64,000 nt of DNA. It comes from Acidobacteriaceae bacterium KBS 89 (lineage in GTDB: Bacteria; Acidobacteriota; Terriglobia; Terriglobales; Acidobacteriaceae). The notes below the pieces were generated by a model. The model was not told where the DNA came from and did not search any database. It saw nothing but the letters and a program-made list of their open reading frames with translations. Below, piece by piece: positions 1 through 7,446 of the stretch (positions within the stretch are counted from its first letter, which is position 1; each line of letters begins with the position of its first letter). The position numbers were made by a program, and so were the translations under genes. Location: the NCBI GenBank assembly GCA_000381605.1, contig KB906755.1:930001-994000 (forward strand), in the 5' to 3' direction.

Positions 1-115
1 GAATAAACAGGCGCCCGCCCCCGCTCTCCCTGACGAAGTAGTCTCTCGCACACGAGACAAATACCTCGAAGCCTTCCGCCTCATCACCGGTCGCACCAAC
101 CTCACCAATAGCTGA
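1..115 (+). CDS. purC: SAICAR synthase PurC, C-terminal end (partial)
   Basis: The window opens inside a gene. In the frame starting at base 2 the last 37 codons read to a TGA at 113-115 and include LPDEVVSRTRDKYLEAFRLI followed by TGR. This matches the C-terminal tail of phosphoribosylaminoimidazole-succinocarboxamide synthase, the purine-pathway enzyme that joins aspartate to CAIR. The catalytic part lies upstream and cannot be checked. The stop is 4 nt before the next start, so it probably heads an operon with cvpA. The family call rests on the tail alone. Confidence 0.7.
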   Translation, partial: NKQAPAPALPDEVVSRTRDKYLEAFRLITGRTNLTNS

Positions 116-119
116 CCGC

Positions 120-656
120 ATGGATCTCTTCGACTGGTTTCTCCTCGCGCTACTGGCCTACTCCACCATCATTGCCTTTTTGCGCGGCATCATCCTCGAG
201 CTTTTCACCTTCGGAGGCCTGATCGTCGGAATCCTCCTTGCCAGTTGGAACTACAAACACGTTGCCGTGTTTCTCGAACGCTTGATAACCACCCCAGCCA
301 CCGCCGAAATTATCGCCTTCCTGCTCCTCGTCGTTGTTGTCATGATCCTCAGTACCATTCTCGGTAAGGCCTTGAACCGTACCGCTCATGCCATTGGCCT
401 CGGTTTCTTTGACCGCGTGTTAGGTGCGGTCTTCGGGCTGGCCCGGGGGTGCCTCTTCGGAGTCGCCATCTTGATGGCCGTCGCCGCCTTTCGGCCACAC
501 TCCGCCTGGGTTGAAAATTCTCGGTTAACTCCCTATTTCCTTGCGGGGGCTCATGCGGTATCCTTCGTTGTACCTCACGATCTTCAGCAGCAGATCCTGA
601 ACGGCGTCGAGCAAATCAAGCACGGCGCACCCGATTGGATCAAACCGCTCCAGTAG
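120..656 (+). CDS. cvpA: CvpA family inner-membrane protein
   Basis: A 178-aa protein that is largely hydrophobic, with about four predicted membrane segments (roughly residues 5-25, 28-48, 62-85 and 100-122) and the CvpA-type pattern WFLLALLAYSTIIAFLRG at the N-terminus. CvpA proteins are needed for colicin V production in E. coli and have been tied to envelope stress and purine-rich loci; the biochemical role is not settled. It starts 4 nt after the purC stop, so the two are likely co-transcribed. Length and topology are normal for the family. Confidence 0.85.
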   Translation: MDLFDWFLLALLAYSTIIAFLRGIILELFTFGGLIVGILLASWNYKHVAVFLERLITTPATAEIIAFLLLVVVVMILSTILGKALNRTAHAIGLGFFDRVLGAVFGLARGCLFGVAILMAVAAFRPHSAWVENSRLTPYFLAGAHAVSFVVPHDLQQQILNGVEQIKHGAPDWIKPLQ

Positions 657-663
657 AGGCACA

Positions 664-987
664 ATGAGAGTGTGGTTCCAGAAAGAGAACCACAAGCGAG
701 GAATAACCTTGAAGCGCGAACTCGACGGTCTGATCACGCAGATGCACAGCGCCGGCATCCCTTACACGGAGGCCGTTCGTCAATTTAAAAAGCGCTACAT
801 CCTTGAAGTACTTGCGCAACACAAGGGCAACCAGTGCAAAGCCGCCGAAGAACTCGGCATGCACCGCAACACTCTCAGTCGCACCCTCGCCGAACTCGAC
901 ATGAACACCGCGCAGATCCGCAACGGAATGCGCCGGCCGCCCAGCAGCGAACGCCCACGTATTCAAAGCATCGCCAGTGCCCGTTAG
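664..987 (+). CDS. Small Fis-type helix-turn-helix regulator
   Basis: A 107-aa protein. Residues about 38-80 (FKKRYILEVLAQHKGNQ, then CKAAEELGMHRNTLSRTLAE) form a Fis/NtrC C-terminal-type DNA-binding helix-turn-helix: an alternating helix, then A-x-x-LG-x-x-R-x-T-L. No AAA+ or receiver domain precedes it, so it is a free-standing DNA-binding protein. The start has an AGAGG Shine-Dalgarno 5 nt upstream. It follows cvpA by 7 nt and precedes the secretin gene by 27 nt, so it may be expressed with both. Target genes cannot be inferred. Confidence 0.8.
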   Translation: MRVWFQKENHKRGITLKRELDGLITQMHSAGIPYTEAVRQFKKRYILEVLAQHKGNQCKAAEELGMHRNTLSRTLAELDMNTAQIRNGMRRPPSSERPRIQSIASAR

Positions 988-1014
988 TCGCTGGCTCCGT
1001 CTAATCTGCAGTCG

Positions 1015-2919
1015 ATGAGAGCCGTCCTTCAACCTCGGGCCTGCGCAATTGCCAGATGCACTGTCGTGTTCGCGCTCTGCGGCCTTCCGCTCGCCGCCCA
1101 GAACACAAGCAACGTCTCTCAAGCCGCGTTCGGCGCACCAACAAAACAACAGATCCAGGCCGCCGAAGACGCCTACCTGTCTGGCGCCCGCCTCCTCGAC
1201 CATAACGATCTCGCCGGTGCCGAACTCCAGTTCGACAAGGCGGTCAAGCTCAACCCTTCCAACAACGACTATGCCAGTGCCTACGCTCTGACCCACCAGC
1301 GCCACGTCGCCCAGCTCGTGCAGGAGTCCGGCAAAGCCCGCCTCCTCGGCCAGAACGAGAAGGCCGAGACCCTTCTCGCCGAGGCCCGCCTGCTCGACCC
1401 GCAAAACACTATCGTCGGCAAGCACGTGGACTCGGGTACGCTTCCCAAAGCCTTTCGCCCCGAGATAGAACCCTGGATAAGTCAGGCGCCAACCATCGCC
1501 GGCCCCATCACCCTTCTTCCCAATCCAGGCCCGCAGAGCTTCCATCTTCACTCGGATGAACAGGACGTCATCCGGAAGGTGTTGTCCGCCTATGGCATCC
1601 GCGCCACCTTCGACGACTCCGTGCAACGGCAGGATATCCGCTTCGATCTCGACGACTCGCCCTACCAGCAGGCCGTGCCCATCCTGCTCGACATGACGCA
1701 TCTCTTCGCCGTTCCACTCGACGCCAAGAGCGTCCTCATCGCCAAAGACACCGCCGACAATCGTCAACGCCTCGAACATCTGCTGCAGGAGACCATCTAC
1801 ATCCCTGGCATGACCCCCGAACAGATGGACGAATTCGGTAACATCGTCAAGAACATCTTCGACGTCAAACAAGTTACGGTCGACAAGAGCTTAGGCAACC
1901 TCGTCATCCGCGCCCCAGAGCAAACTCTTACCTACGTCAACCTCACCCTCGCCGATCTCATCGATGGCGGCAGTGAGGTCATGATCGAGCTGAAACTTTA
2001 CGCCGTCGACAAAACCAATCAGCGCAACATCGGCGCCCAGCTCCCCCAACAGATTGGTCTCTACAACGTCTCCTCCGAGGCACAAAAATTGGTCTCCGCC
2101 AATCAGGACCTCGTCAATCAAGCCATCGCCCAGGGCCTCATTCCCGCAGGTTCGAGTAACATTACCATCGCTCTTGCGCTCATCGCCTCCGGCGTCGTCC
2201 AGAGCACGCTCCTATCCAATACCATTGGCTTCTTCGGCGGCGGCCTCACTGCGACCGGCATTACTACGAATCAGTTCCCAACCTTTAATCTCGCCCTCAC
2301 CGCCAGCGACACCCGCGCTCTCGACGATATCCAGGTTCGCGTCGGCGACCGGCAACCCGCGACCTTTCGTATCGGGCAACGATATCCCATCACCACCGCA
2401 AGCTACTCCACCGCCTCGCCCGCCCAAACCTCCGCCCTCGCTGGCGTCTCCATCAATGGAGTAAGCGCCGCAAGCCTGCTTAACGCGGCCGTTGGCAGCC
2501 CCATCACCATCCCTCAGATTCAATACGAAGATCTCGGTCTTACGTTGAAGGCAACCCCCACCGTGCAGCGGTCCGGCGCAGTCAAAATGCACATCGACCT
2601 CAGGATTGAAGCGCTGACCGGTGGGTCTCTGAACAACATCCCGATCCTCAACAGCCGCCAGTTCGCCTCCGACGTCACCGTCGACGACGGAGACACCGCG
2701 GTCATGGTCAGCACTCTCTCCAAGAGCGAATCCGGCAGCCTCAGCGGATATCCCGAACTCGCTGAACTACCTGGCTTTCAAACTGCCACGGCAGACAAGG
2801 TCACTACAAGCGACTCCAGCAGCCTCATCCTTCTCATCACTCCGCACGTCACCCGCCGCCGTTCAAATACCACCGCCGGTCCGCGTATAGCCATCAACCT
2901 GCCGGAGCCGTCAAACTAG
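1015..2919 (+). CDS. Orphan secretin (type II/III/IV pilus secretin family)
   Basis: A 634-aa protein with an N-terminal signal sequence (about residues 1-27, cleaved near LAAQN). A TPR-like helical region follows (about 40-130, including AELQFDKAVKLNPSNNDY). Two N-domain-like ring-building modules occupy about 170-330, and a C-terminal secretin core occupies about 330-620, with YEDLGLTLKATPTVQRSG and the hallmark LLITPHVTRR end. Secretins form the outer-membrane gate of type II/III secretion, type IV pili or filamentous phage export. No other secretion gene is nearby, so the partner machine is unknown. It is convergent with the next gene, overlapping by 26 bp. Confidence 0.85.
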   Translation: MRAVLQPRACAIARCTVVFALCGLPLAAQNTSNVSQAAFGAPTKQQIQAAEDAYLSGARLLDHNDLAGAELQFDKAVKLNPSNNDYASAYALTHQRHVAQLVQESGKARLLGQNEKAETLLAEARLLDPQNTIVGKHVDSGTLPKAFRPEIEPWISQAPTIAGPITLLPNPGPQSFHLHSDEQDVIRKVLSAYGIRATFDDSVQRQDIRFDLDDSPYQQAVPILLDMTHLFAVPLDAKSVLIAKDTADNRQRLEHLLQETIYIPGMTPEQMDEFGNIVKNIFDVKQVTVDKSLGNLVIRAPEQTLTYVNLTLADLIDGGSEVMIELKLYAVDKTNQRNIGAQLPQQIGLYNVSSEAQKLVSANQDLVNQAIAQGLIPAGSSNITIALALIASGVVQSTLLSNTIGFFGGGLTATGITTNQFPTFNLALTASDTRALDDIQVRVGDRQPATFRIGQRYPITTASYSTASPAQTSALAGVSINGVSAASLLNAAVGSPITIPQIQYEDLGLTLKATPTVQRSGAVKMHIDLRIEALTGGSLNNIPILNSRQFASDVTVDDGDTAVMVSTLSKSESGSLSGYPELAELPGFQTATADKVTTSDSSSLILLITPHVTRRRSNTTAGPRIAINLPEPSN

Positions 2920-4357
2920 CGCTGCCCTCCACAGGCAACCAGACAGTAAACACGGTGCCGTGGGTTTCTCCACGCCGCGTCCTCGTTCGAATACGGCCGC
3001 CATGCTTTTCGACGATGCCCTTACTCACCCAGAGCCCGAGCCCTGTTCCCGTCATCTCCTTCGTCGTCTGAAACGGCTCGTAAAGATGAAGCTTCATCTC
3101 CGGGCTGATCCCTTCGCCCGTGTCCGCCACCGTCACTCGAGCGCCCATCGCGCCGCTCTGCCAATCCCTCTGGCAATGCAGCCGCACCAGCAACCGGCCG
3201 CCATAACTCATAGCGTCCAGCGCATTCCTCACCAGGTTATTGACCACCTGACGAATCTCCCCTTCAAGCGCAAACACGCGCGGCGTCTCCACCAGCCTTA
3301 TGTCCGCATCGATGTTCCGGACCAGCAGCCTCCCCGTATACAACGCGATCACCGTGCGCAACAGCTCAGCCATATCCACCTGGACTGGCTTGCTCTGTTG
3401 CCGGTTGAAACGCAGCGTCTGCAGTGTGATCTCGGTCACACGCGCCAGTTCGCTTTGGGCCAGCGTCGCATAGTGCTGCACGTCCTCCATCGATCGGGAC
3501 TGTCGGATCAGATACAGAAGGTTTGTGATCGATTCGAGCGGATTGTTGATCTCATGCGCAATCGACGAAGCCAGCTGTCCGACGGCCGCCAGCTTCTCCG
3601 ACCTCCGCAGTGCCTCGTCCTGCAACCGCACCTGCGTCACATCGGTATTCACCGCCACACCACCGAGTATCTTTCCATTCAAAAGAATCGGCGCCGCCAC
3701 GCTGCGTATCCAGCGGTCCGACTGCCGGACCGTCTCGGTAGACCACTCTCCGACCAATGCTTTTTGCAGTGTCTTCAGCTCACTTGGAAATTGCCCGCCA
3801 GTCATCATCTTGGCGACGTGGTTTGATCGCATCCCAGCCCCGGGCGTTGCGATGTAGACCCCATGCGGCATACTTTCAATCACCGCATCCAGCTCTGCCG
3901 TCTTTCTCTCGGCCAGCTCATAAGCCTTATGCAGGTCCTCCTGCTGTTTCTGCCGGTCGCTGAGTTCACGAAAGGTCACCACAACGCCCGCGACCTTCCC
4001 GTCAACCACTACCGGCTGGGCCGAGATCTCTGCGACAAACGAACTTCCATTCTTGCGGAACATGGTGTCAGTTACCTGACGAAGCCCCTTGTTTTTTCGA
4101 ACCACGTCGTAAATCGGGCATTCCGAACCAGGGAAATGGCGGCCATCCGGATAGTGGTGATGCACCAACTCGTGCATGTTGTTTCCCACGAGCTCCTCAC
4201 TGTTGAAACCGAAGCTGTTTACAGCTGTTCGGTTCACGAACGTGCAGTTCCCTTCCAGATCCACCCCCCATATACCTTCCGCAGTTGTGTCGAGCAGTGC
4301 TTGCCACTGTTGCGTGTGCCCCTCAATCTGCGGTGTCGGCATGGTCATCTGGTTCAT
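2894..4357 (-). CDS. PAS-domain sensor histidine kinase
   Basis: About 487 residues. A PAS domain lies near residues 15-125 (WQALLDTTAEGIWGVDLEGN) with a PAC-like follow-on, a weaker second PAS lies near 150-235, a HisKA domain near 260-320 has the phospho-acceptor box SSIAHEINNPLESITNLL, and a C-terminal HATPase_c has the NLVRNALDAM N-box and DTGEGIS G1 box. No membrane segments are seen, so it is probably cytosolic and senses an internal cue through PAS. No response regulator is adjacent. A TTG 12 nt upstream could also serve as start; the ATG at 4357 or the one 9 nt downstream is likelier. Confidence 0.85.
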   Translation of the reverse strand: MNQMTMPTPQIEGHTQQWQALLDTTAEGIWGVDLEGNCTFVNRTAVNSFGFNSEELVGNNMHELVHHHYPDGRHFPGSECPIYDVVRKNKGLRQVTDTMFRKNGSSFVAEISAQPVVVDGKVAGVVVTFRELSDRQKQQEDLHKAYELAERKTAELDAVIESMPHGVYIATPGAGMRSNHVAKMMTGGQFPSELKTLQKALVGEWSTETVRQSDRWIRSVAAPILLNGKILGGVAVNTDVTQVRLQDEALRRSEKLAAVGQLASSIAHEINNPLESITNLLYLIRQSRSMEDVQHYATLAQSELARVTEITLQTLRFNRQQSKPVQVDMAELLRTVIALYTGRLLVRNIDADIRLVETPRVFALEGEIRQVVNNLVRNALDAMSYGGRLLVRLHCQRDWQSGAMGARVTVADTGEGISPEMKLHLYEPFQTTKEMTGTGLGLWVSKGIVEKHGGRIRTRTRRGETHGTVFTVWLPVEGSASLTAPAG

Positions 4358-4514
4358 TCCCACCTGCAATCGTGCGCAAATACATGTACGTCAACAGATG
4401 AGATGCACGTTTGCACCTCTTGCGTTATACAGATAGATCGCGACAGTTGAAATTTCACGGTATATGCTCGCGTTGACCACGCGGAACTTGGTCGTTATAC
4501 TTGATCTTGGAAGA

Positions 4515-4589
4515 GCGGGAGTAGCTCAGTGGTAGAGTGCTTCCTTGCCAAGGAAGATGTCGCCGGTTCGACCCCGGTCTCCCGCTCCA
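4515..4589 (+). tRNA. tRNA-Gly (GCC anticodon)
   Basis: The sequence folds as a complete cloverleaf. The acceptor stem GCGGGAG pairs with CTCCCGC, the D-arm begins TAGCTCAGTGGTAGA, the anticodon loop CTTGCCAAG carries GCC, the T-arm contains GGTTCGACC, the discriminator is U, and CCA is encoded. GCC reads the glycine codons GGC/GGU. Confidence 0.97.
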
Positions 4590-4652
4590 AACAAGTCCTG
4601 CCTGCGGTACACTTCTCCTACATTTCACCAGGGCAGAAGATGGCCCACCCGG

Positions 4653-4727
4653 GGCGCGGTACCCAAGTGGTAAGGGAGAGGTCTGCAAAACCTTTATGCG
4701 TCGGTTCGATCCCGACCCGCGCCTCCA
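4653..4727 (+). tRNA. tRNA-Cys (GCA anticodon)
   Basis: The acceptor stem GGCGCGG pairs with CCGCGCC. The D-arm is short, the anticodon loop TCTGCAAAA carries GCA, the T-loop is GGTTCGATCC, the discriminator is U as expected for cysteine, and CCA is encoded. It lies 63 nt after tRNA-Gly and probably shares its transcript. A near-perfect copy of its anticodon-to-T-arm half recurs at 6785-6822. Confidence 0.97.
4678..4715 (+). repeat. 38-bp direct repeat, copy inside tRNA-Cys
   Basis: Bases 4678-4715 (anticodon arm, variable loop and T-arm of tRNA-Cys) are repeated at 6785-6822 with 37 of 38 identical; the one mismatch is C at 4692 against T at 6799. Duplication of a tRNA half on one side of an accessory region is the usual scar of tRNA-targeted integration. 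The repeat stops short of the tRNA 3' end, so the second copy has decayed or recombined. Confidence 0.85.
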
Positions 4728-4758
4728 GTATTCTCAATCACATAGCTAGCATGCAAAA

Positions 4759-4790
4759 GAAAGTCCCCAGAGAGCGCTGTGGGGCTCTTT
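4759..4790 (+). terminator. Probable rho-independent terminator after the tRNA pair
   Basis: About 35 nt after tRNA-Cys the sequence CCCCA...TGGGG forms a stem with weaker AAAG/CTTT pairing outside it, ending in CTCTTT. The stem is short, so this is a moderate call. Confidence 0.45.
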
Positions 4791-4954
4791 GCATTGAGGC
4801 CTGTTTCCCTGTTTCCCCGTCACTGAGGCGTCCCCTCTGCCGATCCTCTTCAGCGGTTCTCTAGTGTGGGCGCTATTGGCCCCCCACACAGGGAAAATGT
4901 CCCGGGCGACCTAGATGAATCAGCTAAGAGGGGTAAATGACCGGAACACGCGGC

Positions 4955-6276
4955 TTATTCAATCACCGTGACTGAGTTCCCATAGTCCGGCGGACCGGGC
5001 AAGCTGCCGGCAAATTGCTCCACGGGCTGCCATCTGCCATTGCCGTTACCGGCGCCCTTGATATCGATGATGGCGTGATTGTTTTGGCTGAGCGACGGAT
5101 CCCCATTCGCTAAAAAATTGGATCGAGCGCCGACTCCGTAGAGATCGTGAAGTGCGTTGCCTGACATGCGGCAACCCCAGAGCCGAACACTCACCGTATT
5201 GTTGCTTCCGCCGCCTCCAGCAGGAGAATCGTTCTCGGAGCCCACAACAATGAGCCGCCATGATCGAATTCGGTTTCACCAGTGTTGCCAATAAACTGAT
5301 CGCCGTGCGCTTCGAAGTCGATGGTGTTGCCATCCGACCGGGTACCGTTAGAGCTCAATCCGCCGAAGACGAACGTTCCGAGGCCATTGTCGTAAAACCG
5401 GTTACCAGAGGAGACGACGCTAACCATCGAGTTCAGTGTTCGGTTGTTGACAATGGAGCGGCCCATCTTTTGGCCCCAGGAAAGATTGCTATCCATGCGT
5501 ACATTCACGGTGCTAGCCTGAGCTCCCAGAAAGTTTCCGATGCGGATTCCTTCGGACAAGGTGACATTGTTATTGAAGAAATAACAGTCGGTGATATCGG
5601 CTTCTATGGTCTGGCCCGAGGTCTGCGGCCCGAAGTTCTGAATATTCAGACCACGAGTCGATCCTGTCGAAGCGACGTGCGCCACCCGGATATACGCAGT
5701 CCCGGGATCGAGCGGTTGAAGGCCTGTGTCGATGTTCGCTTGCCCATTTACTGCGTCACGAACCGTCAGCCACTCGAGTGCGTTATGGCCGAGACCCATT
5801 CTGACCGCTGCGTTCGGACCGGTCGCCACACCATTCACGGTTTGTGGAAACGAACTCGCCGGAAGCCCAGACGCATTAATGACCACTGAGTCTCTGTCGC
5901 CTTCAACACCAACGATCGACATATCCATCTGCAACTCGATCCGTCCTCTGTTTGGCCGCTCTACGCCCTTCGAATCGGTAGCCGAGAGCATGTAAATTCC
6001 AGGGGCGAGTACGAGAGCGGCACCTGTGTTTGCCGGATCGTTAACCGCACTGTAAAGCTCTGCAACATTCGAAACCTGAATCACTTGAGCCACCGCGGCA
6101 ACGCGCAGGGTGAGCATGACCAACAATAAAACGCACTTGCTAATATGCGAGCTATTCCAACTCGTGGGTTTAACTAACTTCGGCAGTCCGCATTGTGCAA
6201 CCGCGTTTGGAAATGTCATCGAAGCAAGCGCCAGCGCAACCATGGCAAGCGCAGATCTCCGCAATCTGAGTTTCAT
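4955..6276 (-). pseudogene. Secreted right-handed beta-helix (pectate-lyase-like) protein, frameshifted
   Basis: The first frame runs 6276-5191 (361 codons). Reading then makes sense only after a one-base shift near 5243, where the -1 frame continues as VGSENDSPAGGGGSNNTVSV down to a stop at 4955. Together this gives a protein of about 440 residues. Repeated short strands with N/D-rich turns (CYFFNNNV, GNRFYDNGLG) suggest a parallel beta-helix of the PL/GH28 type, but no catalytic residues are recognisable. The start has a good Shine-Dalgarno AAGGAG. Two signal-like stretches occur in series (residues 1-28 and about 48-63). It lies between tRNA-Cys and the tRNA-Cys remnant, so it is probably acquired. 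The frameshift could also be a sequencing error. Confidence 0.65.
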
Positions 6277-6465
6277 GAGTTTTCTCCTTAGCCGGATTCG
6301 CCGGCAAACTTAGGTGTTGCGCCGAAGTACACACCGAGGATGCGGGTTCCGCAATTCCCTGCATCTCCCTTAAATGTGAAATAAATATCCCCTTGTCATT
6401 CCCTAGGGTTACAGTCATGCTTATAGCTGTCTGGGGGTTCCCGTTGGAGAGTTGCAGGGAAAGCC

Positions 6466-6640
6466 ATGGCGACAAATTTCGAGGCAATCAACACACAGAA
6501 GGTTCGGTTTGCTGACTTCGAGCTCGACCTTTCCTCGGGCGAACTTGATCCGAGATGGCCGCCGACAACGGCTGCAAAGGTCAGCCTTCCGGTTGTCGGC
6601 AGGTTCGCCTCGAAGTTGCCGGTGCGATGGGCGGCACTAC
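6466..6640 (+). pseudogene. Remnant of a CadC-like winged-helix regulator
   Basis: The first 27 codons give VRFADFELDLSSGEL, the typical opening of OmpR/CadC-type winged-helix regulators that are very common in this phylum. The expected continuation IRDGRRQRLQ is present but in the next frame, so one base has been lost or gained near 6547. Beyond about 6580 no recognisable winged-helix sequence remains. It is a short, broken N-terminal fragment inside the tRNA-Cys-bounded patch. Confidence 0.55.
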
Positions 6641-6784
6641 AAATGATTTCGACCTGGCCCAATACCTGAAGGTGGGGATTTTTGTGGGAGTACCTGCATG
6701 GAAGGGCTTGGAGGCGCTTGGGTAATGTTTTGCAACTCATTGATTCGGCAAGAGCTTACAATAATCAAAAAAACAACCGCCCGG

Positions 6785-6822
6785 GAGGTCTGCAAAACTT
6801 TTATGCGTCGGTTCGATCCCGA
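6785..6822 (+). repeat. tRNA-Cys fragment, right end of accessory patch
   Basis: A copy of tRNA-Cys positions 4678-4715 (37/38 identical) with no acceptor stem or D-arm around it, so it cannot fold as a tRNA. It lies 2,107 bp downstream of the intact gene in the same orientation and brackets the frameshifted beta-helix gene and the broken regulator. Confidence 0.85.
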
Positions 6823-7010
6823 GAGTTGCGAAGCGGTTCCTGCGGTGGCGCGATCCTTTGCTCACTGAGAAATTGCTCCAATCGCTCCATCGCCTGACGC
6901 TGGTGCCTGAGTAAGGATGGCGATAGAGTCAGTGAATTTCGTGCATGAGATTTACAACCGCGTCTTTCGGAAGGTGCCAGAACGTCTAATGGACAAATGA
7001 GGGATTAGAC

Positions 7011-7196
7011 ATGGTCGCGGTGGCACTTCTAAGAGAACAGCTTGAGGCTGTTAGAAATGGCATCGAATCTTTAGAAAAGCTGATAGCGACATATCCATTC
7101 AAAAATATTGACCAACGCTTGAGGCTGCGTGAGCTTCAGGTCCTCTACCGCTCGCTGGCAAAAAGCCTCGATGGTGCAATAGAGATGTTCGAGTGA
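7011..7196 (+). CDS. Small helical hypothetical protein
   Basis: A 61-aa reading frame with a leucine- and charge-rich helical pattern (LLREQLEAVRNGIESLEKLI). A weak GAGGG lies about 9 nt before the ATG. No family is recognised and there is no operon partner. The rest of 6823-7446 shows no convincing gene. Amphipathic helix content makes it more plausible than a chance frame. Confidence 0.4.
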   Translation: MVAVALLREQLEAVRNGIESLEKLIATYPFKNIDQRLRLRELQVLYRSLAKSLDGAIEMFE

Positions 7197-7446
7197 AAAG
7201 CCCGACAGAGAGTTCGAGGGTGATCTCACTGGCTCGCTCGGTAGCGATCTTACCGCTGCCAGCAGCCCTACGAGCCGATCGAAATTCCGACGGTTGATCA
7301 CGCACCCGTAGTCCGGACTTTTCTGGATCCTCACCATAAACTTGCGGATGGCCTCCAGCAGGCATCCGAGATTCCGCGCGCCGCGCTACCGACCGGTTGC
7401 GGTGGGTTCAATGAAATCGAGACTCATTGAACATCTGTTTACGCCA

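Noticed and set aside
640..1872. 410-codon open frame on the minus strand
   Set aside because: It runs antisense through the Fis-type and secretin genes. High GC produces long antisense frames, and its composition (long V/G/E-rich runs) is not protein-like.
6785..6822. Possible second tRNA-Cys gene
   Set aside because: Only the anticodon-to-T-arm part is present. The flanks cannot pair into an acceptor stem, so it is a remnant rather than a gene.
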